This document shows, in pieces, positions 1-6,275 of a stretch of 7,126 nucleotides of DNA. The DNA is from JACVRW01 sp035645115. GTDB taxonomy: Bacteria > Actinomycetota > Thermoleophilia > Solirubrobacterales > Thermoleophilaceae. The stretch spans positions 1 through 7,126 of the forward strand of contig DASQNF010000225.1 in the NCBI GenBank assembly GCA_035645115.1, written 5' to 3'. Each line of letters starts with the position of its first letter. Position 1 is the first letter of the stretch. The notes below the pieces were generated by a model, which was given only the letters and a program-made list of their open reading frames with translations, was not told where the DNA came from and did not search any database. Position numbers and translations under genes: made by a program.

Positions 1-1
1 G

Positions 2-1255
2 GTCTACGTGGCGCCGCCGCCGGGTGTGGAGGGGGCGCCGGTAGGCGCGGCGCACCCGCCCGCGGCGAGCAGCGACCGGGGTGCGCACCCCGGCACGGAC
101 CCCGACGATCGGCGGCGCGATGAGGCCGGACGCCCGAGCACCGCCACAGCTGTCGTCGAGCGCTCCCCTCCAACCCCGCCGCGCGAGCGCGGGCAGCCGC
201 GCTCGCACGGTGGCCCACGCCGCTGGGGACGCGTGGTGGCGCTCGCGGTGGTGGCCGCCGTCCTCCTGGCGCTCGCCTGGTTCGCGAACGCGCTGTTCCA
301 GCCCTTCAAGGGCGAGGGCGACGGCGGCGCCGTTCGGGTCAGCGTCCCCCAGGGGGCCGGTCTCGGCGAGATCGCCGACCTGCTCGAGCAGAACGGCGTG
401 ATCTCGAGCTCGGGCCTATTCCAGCTGCGCGTCCGCCTCGCCGGCGCGAGCGGCGAGCTCAGGCCCGGCTCCTACGAGCTGCGTGAGGACATGAGCTTCA
501 CCGCCGCGCTCGACGCCCTCGAGGAGGGCGTACCCCCGAACGTGGTCGTGGTGAGCATCCCCGAGGGGCGCTCGCGCCGCGAGATCGCTCCTCTCGTGAA
601 GAAGCTGGAGGGCAACTACATGCGCGCCACCCGCCGCTCGCCGGCGCTCGACCCACGCGAGTACAAGGCGCGGCGCGCCACGAGCCTCGAGGGCTTCCTG
701 TTCCCGGCCACCTACGAGCTGAAGAAGGGCCAGCCGGTGAAGCGCCTGGTGGAGGAGCAGCTGACCGCGTTCAAGCGGAACTTCTCGAAGGTCGACCTGA
801 GCTTCGCCCGGCGGAAGAACCTGACGCCCTACGACGTGCTCATCATCGCCTCGCTGATCGAGCGCGAGGCGGCGGTGCCGAGGGAGCGGGCGATCATCTC
901 CTCGGTGATCTACAACCGGCTGAAGAACGACATCGGCCTCGGCATCGACGCCACGGTCCGCTTCATCACCGGCAACTGGACCGAGCCGCTCAAGCAGTCC
1001 GAGCTCGCCAACCCGAGCCCCTACAACACGCGCATCCACAGCGGCCTCCCGCCGGGCCCGATCGGGAACCCGGGCCTTGCGTCGATCAAGGCGGCCGCTC
1101 GCCCGGCGCGCACCAAGTACCTCTTCTACGTGGCCGCGGTGTGCGGCAACGGCCGGCACAGGTTCGCCGAGACGGACGCCGAGTTCCAGCGCTACGTGGC
1201 CGAGTACAACCGCGCGCGCGACGAGCGCGGGGGCAAGTCGCCGACGCAGTGTTGA
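2..1255 (+). CDS. mltG: Endolytic murein transglycosylase MltG (YceG family), 5' end open at window edge
   Basis: MltG is a membrane-anchored lytic transglycosylase that cuts nascent peptidoglycan glycan strands and is thought to end their elongation. The frame is open to the first base of the window. The first start codon seen is GTG at 8 (415 residues from there), so the true start may lie upstream. Numbered from that GTG, residues 1-73 are a Pro/Arg/Ala-rich, probably disordered cytoplasmic tail, and about 74-97 form one membrane helix. A LysM-like region follows, then the YceG catalytic domain. The signature ASLIERE carries the expected catalytic Glu (E285, by analogy with E218 of E. coli MltG). 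Downstream are IYNRL, GIDATVRF, SPYNTRIHSGLPPGPIGNPG and KAAARPARTKYLFYVA, all typical of the family. The end is certain because the stop at 1253-1255 overlaps aroE. Family assignment is secure; only the N-terminus is uncertain. Confidence 0.95.
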   Translation, partial: VYVAPPPGVEGAPVGAAHPPAASSDRGAHPGTDPDDRRRDEAGRPSTATAVVERSPPTPPRERGQPRSHGGPRRWGRVVALAVVAAVLLALAWFANALFQPFKGEGDGGAVRVSVPQGAGLGEIADLLEQNGVISSSGLFQLRVRLAGASGELRPGSYELREDMSFTAALDALEEGVPPNVVVVSIPEGRSRREIAPLVKKLEGNYMRATRRSPALDPREYKARRATSLEGFLFPATYELKKGQPVKRLVEEQLTAFKRNFSKVDLSFARRKNLTPYDVLIIASLIEREAAVPRERAIISSVIYNRLKNDIGLGIDATVRFITGNWTEPLKQSELANPSPYNTRIHSGLPPGPIGNPGLASIKAAARPARTKYLFYVAAVCGNGRHRFAETDAEFQRYVAEYNRARDERGGKSPTQC

Positions 1256-2031
1256 GCTGCCTGGCCGGCGTGCTCGGGTTCCCGGTGGCCCACAGCCGTT
1301 CGCCCGCGATGATGAACGCCGCGTTTCGCTCGCTGCGGCTCGACTGGCGGTACCTGCGGCTGCCGGCGCCAGCCGGCCGCTTCGATGAGATCGGGCGAGC
1401 CCTGCCCTCGTCCGGCTACCGGGGCGTCAACGTGACGCTCCCGCACAAGCGCGCCGCGTACGAGCTCGCCGACGAGCTCGGCGAGGCCGCGGCGGCCATC
1501 GGGGCGGTGAACACGCTGTCGTTCGGCCCCGGCGGCGTGATCCGGGGGGAAAACACCGACGCCCCCGGGCTGCTCGACGCGCTCGGCGAGCCGGTCCCGG
1601 CCACGGCGCTCGTGCTTGGCGCGGGCGGGGCGGGGCGGGCGGCGGCCTGGGCGCTGCGCGAGGAGGGCGCCGAGGTCACCGTGTGGAACCGCACGCCCGA
1701 AAAGGCGAGCGCGCTGGCGGACGAGCTGGGCGTGCGCCACGACGAGCGGCCCACACGGCCCACCGACCTGCTCGTGAACGCCACCTCGGTGGGCCTGCGG
1801 CCCGGCGACGCTCTCGAGTCCCTGCCGCACGTGGAGGCGGCCACGGTCGTGGATTTCGCCTACGGCGCGCGGCCCACGGCCCTGATCCGCCGGGCCGCCG
1901 CGCGCGGTGCGCGCACCGTCCAGGGGCCAGAGCTGCTGGTGCGCCAGGGCGCCCGCAGCTTCGAGCTGTGGACGGGACGGCCGGCGCCGCTCGACGCGAT
2001 GCGGGCGGCCGTGATCCAGCCGCACATATAA
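1249..2031 (+). CDS. aroE: Shikimate dehydrogenase (NADP+)
   Basis: AroE reduces 3-dehydroshikimate to shikimate with NADPH in the cytosolic pathway to chorismate and aromatic amino acids. From the chosen start it has 260 residues, slightly short but normal for the family. Visible motifs in order: the shikimate-binding loop FPVAHSRSP (11-19), NVTLPHK with the catalytic Lys67, GAVNT (Asn88), ENTD with the catalytic-site Asp104, the Gly-rich dinucleotide loop GAGGAGRA (124-131), and NRTPEKA (147-153), whose NRT is the usual NADP-preference signature. VNATSVGL and the C-terminal GPELLVRQGARSFELWTG follow. The start is GTG at 1249 or TTG at 1252; both overlap the mltG stop, and the longer upstream frame gives non-family Arg-rich sequence. 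There is no strong Shine-Dalgarno, only a G-rich run near 1227-1233, so translational coupling to mltG is likely. No catalytic residue is missing. Confidence 0.96.
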   Translation: MLSCLAGVLGFPVAHSRSPAMMNAAFRSLRLDWRYLRLPAPAGRFDEIGRALPSSGYRGVNVTLPHKRAAYELADELGEAAAAIGAVNTLSFGPGGVIRGENTDAPGLLDALGEPVPATALVLGAGGAGRAAAWALREEGAEVTVWNRTPEKASALADELGVRHDERPTRPTDLLVNATSVGLRPGDALESLPHVEAATVVDFAYGARPTALIRRAAARGARTVQGPELLVRQGARSFELWTGRPAPLDAMRAAVIQPHI

Positions 2032-2048
2032 AACATTCGCCCAGGCCC

Positions 2049-2076
2049 TAAACCAGCGGCGGTGGGCTGCCGATAT
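2049..2076 (+). promoter_or_regulatory. Probable sigma-28 family (FliA/SigD/WhiG type) promoter of the pilus operon
   Basis: The 53-base gap between aroE and the next gene contains TAAA at 2049-2052 and GCCGATAT at 2069-2076, separated by 16 bases. The published patterns are TAAA-N15-GCCGATAA for E. coli FliA and TAAA-N14-16-GCCGATAT for B. subtilis SigD; Streptomyces WhiG promoters are similar. The match is therefore complete in both boxes. It lies in the only substantial non-coding gap and points into the pilus genes. Transcription from such promoters usually starts about 6-9 bases after the -10 box, here about 2082-2085. That coincides with the ATG at 2085. Match and location are seen directly; sigma factor identity and use are inferred. 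Confidence 0.65.
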
Positions 2077-2084
2077 GCGAAGCA

Positions 2085-3365
2085 ATGGCGATTTCCCGCC
2101 CCTTCCTCCTCGCCCTCATCGGAATAGCGCTGCTGGCGGCCACGGCCTTCGCCGTGCAGAGCTCGCGCAACGGCTTCTCGGAGTCGCCCGCGCCGGCGGC
2201 GGAACAGGGACAGCCCCAGCCCGCGCAGTCGGGCTCGCAGCCGTCCGGCGAGCTCAGCCCGCAGCAGACGCTCGACGCCGCCTTCGGCAGCGACGTCAAG
2301 AGCGCCAAGTTCGAGGCCAAGCTGTCGTTCAGCGGCTCCGGCGAGTCCGGCTCGCTCGCGATCTCCGGCGCCGCGCAGCAGGTGGGCGGGGTACCCGAAG
2401 CGAGCCTCGACGTGAAGGTCGACGCCGGCAGGCGGACGCTCGACGCCGGCTTCGTGGCCACCGGCGGCAAGGCCTGGCTCTTGAAGGACGGCGTGGGCCA
2501 TCAGGTGCCCGCGGACGCCTGGAAGGCCGTGCTCGCCTCCGCCGACGAAGGCGAGAGCACGCCCGCCGCGCTCCCGTTCGACCCGTCCGACTGGGCCAAG
2601 GACCTCAAATCCGAGGGCAGCGAGACCATCGACGGCGTGGAGACCGAGCACATCTCGGCCGCGCTCGACCCGGCCGCCGCGCTCGCCGACATCTCGAAGC
2701 TCGCCGAGCAAGGCGCCGGCGCGCAGGGCGCGGCCCTCCCGCCAGGCGCCCTCGACGAGGTCGAGCAGGCCCTGAAGCGCGCCGACTTCGACGTGTACGT
2801 GGGCAAGGACGACAAGCTCCTCCGCCGCCTGACCGCGGACATCGTGATCGCGGCCCCCGGCTCGGGCGCCGCCAAGCTCGCCTTCGAGCTCACCCTCTCC
2901 GACGTGAACGAGCCCCAGACGATCACGGCGCCGGCCAAGGTCAGCGACGATCCGCCGGGCGGCCTGTTCGGGAGGTTCGCGCAGGGGTTCTCCCAGGGGA
3001 TCGCGCTCACCACGGGCGCCGACGCGAGCACGCTCGACCTGAGCGTGCCGACCACCAACGCGCACCTCAAGGCGGAGCGCGCGGTGAAGCGGGACCGCAA
3101 GGTCGTCGTCTTCTTCGAGAATCCGCGCGGCCTGGACGACCGGGCGGTGGCCGCCTCGATCCGCGCGCTAAAGCGCAACACCGCGAAGGTCGTGGTGCTC
3201 ACCGACCACGTTCGAAACGTGGACGAGTACGGGTCGCTCGTCGAGGACCTCGGCGTGAACCAGGCGCCGTCGATCGTGGTCATCAATCGACGCGGCGACG
3301 CCCGCCTGATCGAGGGATACATCGACGCCAAGACGCTTGCCCAGGTAGTCGCGGACGCACGATGA
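2085..3365 (+). CDS. Exported protein with LppX/LolA-like and cysteine-free thioredoxin-like domains, pilus operon leader gene
   Basis: I do not recognise this 426-residue protein as a named family. Residues 1-23 look like a signal peptide: a short Arg-containing start, a hydrophobic core, then AFA at 21-23 as a possible signal peptidase I site. It could instead remain as a membrane anchor. Residues 25-60 are a Pro/Gln/Ser linker. About 62-285 alternates beta-like strands and contains ETIDGVETEHISAALDP (180-196), resembling the LppX/LprG and LolA-like lipid-binding fold. About 335-426 looks like a thioredoxin fold: strand KVVVFF (339-344), strand VVVLTDH, then APSIVVI with a putative cis-Pro395. 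The CxxC site is replaced by NPRG (346-349). I see no cysteine anywhere, so neither a lipobox nor redox activity is possible. The start is fixed by an in-frame TAA at 2049, and no Shine-Dalgarno is evident. It overlaps pilB by ATGA, so a pilus-related envelope role is inferred. Confidence 0.8.
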   Translation: MAISRPFLLALIGIALLAATAFAVQSSRNGFSESPAPAAEQGQPQPAQSGSQPSGELSPQQTLDAAFGSDVKSAKFEAKLSFSGSGESGSLAISGAAQQVGGVPEASLDVKVDAGRRTLDAGFVATGGKAWLLKDGVGHQVPADAWKAVLASADEGESTPAALPFDPSDWAKDLKSEGSETIDGVETEHISAALDPAAALADISKLAEQGAGAQGAALPPGALDEVEQALKRADFDVYVGKDDKLLRRLTADIVIAAPGSGAAKLAFELTLSDVNEPQTITAPAKVSDDPPGGLFGRFAQGFSQGIALTTGADASTLDLSVPTTNAHLKAERAVKRDRKVVVFFENPRGLDDRAVAASIRALKRNTAKVVVLTDHVRNVDEYGSLVEDLGVNQAPSIVVINRRGDARLIEGYIDAKTLAQVVADAR

Positions 3366-5170
3366 GTGAGCAGCACGGGGGTCCGGCGCAGCTGCGCGCC
3401 GTACCGGCCGGCTCAGGAGCGACCGCGACGGCCGACGCGCCCGAAGACGCCGCTCCCCCCGCCGACGCCGCTGCCCCCGCCCCCGGCAACGGCCTCACCG
3501 CCCCCCAACAGCGGGCGGGCTCGCGCTTCATCTCCGACGTGATCGTGGAGATGGGCTTCCTCCCGCGCGACCGGGTGGACACCGCGATCGAGGAGGGCAA
3601 GGCCACCGGGCGGGCGCCCGAGCAGGTGCTGCTCGAGGGCGGCGCGATCACCGGCGACCAGGTGGCTCGGGCGGTGGCTCAGCGCTTCGGGCTCCCCCAC
3701 GTCGACCTCACGCTCTTCAAGACCGACGTGACCGCGCTCAACTCGATCAGCGCACAGGCCGCTCGCCGGCTCGACGCAGTGCCGGTGGGCTTCGACGACA
3801 GCGGCCGCCTGCTGGTGGCGATGGCCGATCCGTCGAACGTGCTCGCGCTCGACGACCTCAAGCTGATGGCGGGCACCGAGGTACGGCCGGTGGTGGCCTC
3901 GCCCGACGACATCGCCGGGCTGATCAGCCGCATGAGCCGCCTCGACAACGCGGTGGCCGAAGCGGTGGAGCAGGGCGAGGAAGAGCTCGCCGACGTCACC
4001 GAGATCCGCGAGTCGGCGGACGACGCGCCAGTGATCAAGCTCGTGCATTCGATCATCGCCCAGGCGGTGGACGAGGGCGCGTCCGACATCCACTTCGAGC
4101 CCGAGGGCCGTGAGATGCGCGTGCGCTTCCGCGTGGACGGCGTGCTGCGCGAGATCACCCACATCCCGCACCGCATGGTGGCCGGCACGGTGTCGCGCGT
4201 GAAGATCATGGCGGACCTCGACATCGCGGAGAGGCGCGTGCCGCAGGACGGCCGCGTGTCGCTCACCGTCGAGGGCCACGCGATCGACACGCGCGTGGTG
4301 TCCATGCCGCGCGTGGACGGCGAGGGCATCGTGATGCGCATCCTCGACAAGTCGCAGGCGCTGATCGGGCTCGACCGGCTCGGGATGTCCGAGGTGTCGG
4401 TGGAGCTCTTCGAGAAGGGCTTCCGGCGCGCCTACGGCGCCGTGCTCGTAACCGGGCCGACCGGTTCCGGCAAGTCGACGACGCTCTACGCCGCGCTCAA
4501 CGAGATCAACCAACCGGAGCGCAACATCCTCACGATCGAGGACCCGGTGGAGTACCAGCTCGCGGGCGTCAACCAGCTGCAGGTGAACCTGAAGGCGGGC
4601 ATGACGTTCGCCGGCGGCCTGCGGGCCATGCTGCGCGCCGACCCGGACGTGATCATGGTCGGCGAGATCCGCGACGCGGACACCGCGAAGATCGCGATCG
4701 AGTCGGCGCTCACCGGCCACCTCGTCCTCTCGACCCTTCACACGAACGACGCGCCCTCCGCGATCACGCGGCTCACCGAGATGGGCATAGAGCCGTTCCT
4801 GTCGGCCTCGGCGATCGTCGCGATCGTCGCGCAGCGGCTCGTGCGCCAGCTATGCACCCACTGCAAGCGCCGCATCATGCTCAGCACGAACTCGCTCAAG
4901 AAGGCGGGCTTCGACGTGGCCTTCGACCTCGAGGCCTACGAGCCGGTGGGCTGCGGGCGCTGCGGGACCTCGGGATACAAGGGGCGCACCGGCCTCTACG
5001 AGGTGATGATGATCTCGGACGAGATCCGCGACCTCACGGTCGAGCGCGCATCTGCCGACGACATCAGGAAGGCCGCCGTCGGCCAGGGCATGCGTCCGCT
5101 GCGGGCGGACGGCTTCGAGAAGGTCAAGAACGGGATCACGTCCATAGCCGAGGTGGCGAGAGTCACGTGA
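3362..5170 (+). CDS. pilB: Type IV pilus assembly (extension) ATPase PilB
   Basis: PilB is the cytoplasmic hexameric ATPase that powers pilin polymerisation through the platform protein PilC. The product has 602 residues. Residues 1-50 are an Ala/Pro-rich disordered tail. About 52-195 form an N-terminal MshEN/T2SSE_N-type region, and about 222-590 the secretion ATPase core. Visible motifs: RRVPQDGR near 291-298, Walker A GPTGSGKST (365-373), the Asp-box ending in IEDPVEY, Walker B DPDVIMVGEIRD (427-438) with catalytic Glu435, and the His box STLHTND (457-463). A tetracysteine zinc site, C498/C501 and C531/C534, distinguishes PilB/GspE from PilT. The frame is open far upstream, but there it encodes Arg-rich out-of-frame sequence across the previous gene. 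ATG 3362, overlapping the upstream stop as ATGA, is the sensible start. No strong Shine-Dalgarno precedes it, so coupled translation is likely. Confidence 0.97.
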   Translation: MSEQHGGPAQLRAVPAGSGATATADAPEDAAPPADAAAPAPGNGLTAPQQRAGSRFISDVIVEMGFLPRDRVDTAIEEGKATGRAPEQVLLEGGAITGDQVARAVAQRFGLPHVDLTLFKTDVTALNSISAQAARRLDAVPVGFDDSGRLLVAMADPSNVLALDDLKLMAGTEVRPVVASPDDIAGLISRMSRLDNAVAEAVEQGEEELADVTEIRESADDAPVIKLVHSIIAQAVDEGASDIHFEPEGREMRVRFRVDGVLREITHIPHRMVAGTVSRVKIMADLDIAERRVPQDGRVSLTVEGHAIDTRVVSMPRVDGEGIVMRILDKSQALIGLDRLGMSEVSVELFEKGFRRAYGAVLVTGPTGSGKSTTLYAALNEINQPERNILTIEDPVEYQLAGVNQLQVNLKAGMTFAGGLRAMLRADPDVIMVGEIRDADTAKIAIESALTGHLVLSTLHTNDAPSAITRLTEMGIEPFLSASAIVAIVAQRLVRQLCTHCKRRIMLSTNSLKKAGFDVAFDLEAYEPVGCGRCGTSGYKGRTGLYEVMMISDEIRDLTVERASADDIRKAAVGQGMRPLRADGFEKVKNGITSIAEVARVT

Positions 5171-5188
5171 CCCACGCCCCGCGCCGAT

Positions 5189-5193
5189 AGGAG
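5189..5193 (+). promoter_or_regulatory. Ribosome binding site of pilT
   Basis: AGGAG sits 5 bases before ATG 5199, the clearest Shine-Dalgarno sequence at any start in the window. It fixes the pilT start and indicates that pilT is translated independently of pilB, unlike the genes joined by overlapping stop and start codons. Confidence 0.8.
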
Positions 5194-5198
5194 ACACG

Positions 5199-6272
5199 AT
5201 GGAGTTCGACTTCGCAGAGGTCCTGCTCGAGGTGATGGAGCGGGAAGCATCCGACCTTCACCTCACCGCAGGCTCACCGCCCATGATCCGCCACCACGGC
5301 CGGCTGCACGCGCTCGACTACCCGAGCCTGACGCCGCAGCTGACCCGTGAGGTGATCTACTCGATCCTCACGAACGACCAGCGCCAGCGGCTCGAGAACG
5401 AATGGCAGATCGACTTCGCCTACTCGATCCCGGGCAAGGCCCGCTTCCGTGTGAACGCGTACTTCCAGCGCGCCTCGCTGTCGGCCGCGCTGCGCCTGAT
5501 CCCCTCGGTAATGCCGAAGCTGAGCTCGCTCGGCCTGCCGCCGACGATCGAGGAGTTCACGAAGAAGCCGCGCGGCTTCGTGCTCGTCACGGGCCCGACC
5601 GGCTCGGGCAAGTCCACCACGCTCGCGGCAATGATCGACCTGATCAACGACACCCGCCAGGAGCACATCCTCACGATCGAGGACCCGATCGAGTTCCTGC
5701 ACAGGCACAAGAAGTGCATCGTCAACCAGCGCGAGCTGGGCGCGGATGCCCAGACCTTCGGTCTCGGGCTGAAGGCCGCGCTGCGCCAGGACCCCGACGT
5801 GATCCTGGTCGGCGAGATGAGAGACCTCGAGACGATCGCGACCGCGCTGACCGCGGCCGAGACCGGCCACCTCGTGTTCGCGACGCTGCACACCCAGGAC
5901 ACCGCGCAGACGGTGGACCGGATCGTCGACGTGTTCCCGCCCGAGCAGCAGCAGCAGGTACGCGTGCAGCTCTCGGTGGCCCTCCAGGGCATCGTGACCC
6001 AGCAGCTCCTTCCCACAGCCGACGGCAGCGGACGCTGCGTGGCCACCGAGGTGCTGGTGCCGACCCCCGCGGTGCGCAACCTGATCCGCGAGGGCAAGAC
6101 CCATCAAATCTACTCCGTGCTCCAGACCGGCGCCTCGTTCGGCATGCAGACGATGGACACTGCGCTCTCCCACCTCGTACGCGAGAGCAAGATCAGCCGC
6201 GAGCTGGCCGAGTCGCGCTCGAGCGCGCCCGATGAGCTCCGCAGGCTCATGGGCACTGTCCGGGTGGCTTAG
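5199..6272 (+). CDS. pilT: Type IV pilus retraction ATPase PilT
   Basis: PilT is the cytoplasmic hexameric ATPase that depolymerises type IVa pili, giving twitching motility, adhesion tension or DNA uptake. Its 357 residues are typical of the family. The N-terminal PAS-like region (about 1-110) contains ASDLHLTAGSPP and RFRVNAYFQR. The ATPase core has Walker A GPTGSGKS (132-139), IEDPIEF, Walker B DPDVILVGEMRD (198-209) with Glu206, and the His box ATLHTQD with His231. AVRNLIREGKTHQIY, beginning at 291, is the C-terminal signature known to be needed for retraction in characterised PilT proteins; the following QTGASFGMQTMD is also conserved. It lacks the tetracysteine zinc site of PilB. These features favour PilT over PilB or GspE; PilU cannot be fully excluded by eye. 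It begins 28 bases after pilB and ends 3 bases before pilC, so the three form one operon. Confidence 0.96.
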   Translation: MEFDFAEVLLEVMEREASDLHLTAGSPPMIRHHGRLHALDYPSLTPQLTREVIYSILTNDQRQRLENEWQIDFAYSIPGKARFRVNAYFQRASLSAALRLIPSVMPKLSSLGLPPTIEEFTKKPRGFVLVTGPTGSGKSTTLAAMIDLINDTRQEHILTIEDPIEFLHRHKKCIVNQRELGADAQTFGLGLKAALRQDPDVILVGEMRDLETIATALTAAETGHLVFATLHTQDTAQTVDRIVDVFPPEQQQQVRVQLSVALQGIVTQQLLPTADGSGRCVATEVLVPTPAVRNLIREGKTHQIYSVLQTGASFGMQTMDTALSHLVRESKISRELAESRSSAPDELRRLMGTVRVA

Positions 6273-6275
6273 GCC

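Noticed and set aside
1141..1248. Upstream extension of the aroE frame to ATG 1141
   Set aside because: The extra residues are Arg-rich antiframe sequence inside mltG and do not match the AroE N-terminus; the GTG/TTG at the mltG stop fits family length.
2039..2067. Possible terminator hairpin GCCCA/TGGGC after aroE
   Set aside because: Only a 5-base-pair stem with a 19-base loop and no T-run follows; it also spans the promoter boxes.
2039..2076. Resemblance of GGCCCTAAACC...GCTGCCGAT to the 3' half of a GEMM-I c-di-GMP riboswitch
   Set aside because: The 5' half of the aptamer (the GCAAA-containing helix and its GNRA loop/receptor) is absent, the gap is too short, and the sigma-28-type promoter explains the same bases better.
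1860..3065. Long minus-strand open frame
   Set aside because: It has no recognisable motifs and an Arg/Gly/Val/Leu-rich shadow composition typical of the antisense of GC-rich coding DNA, opposite well-supported plus-strand genes.
2075..3361. Open frame that would extend PilB upstream by over 400 residues from ATG 2075
   Set aside because: The translation is an Arg-rich out-of-frame shadow of the exported-protein gene, its ATG overlaps the -10 box, and PilB proteins do not have such an extension.
3413..4741. Long minus-strand open frame opposite pilB
   Set aside because: His/Asp/Arg/Leu-rich shadow of a conserved ATPase gene; no domains and no start context.
5162..5171. Perfect 10-base palindrome GTCACGTGAC over the pilB stop
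   Set aside because: Palindromes of this length are expected several times by chance in a window this size, and no second copy or operator arrangement is nearby.
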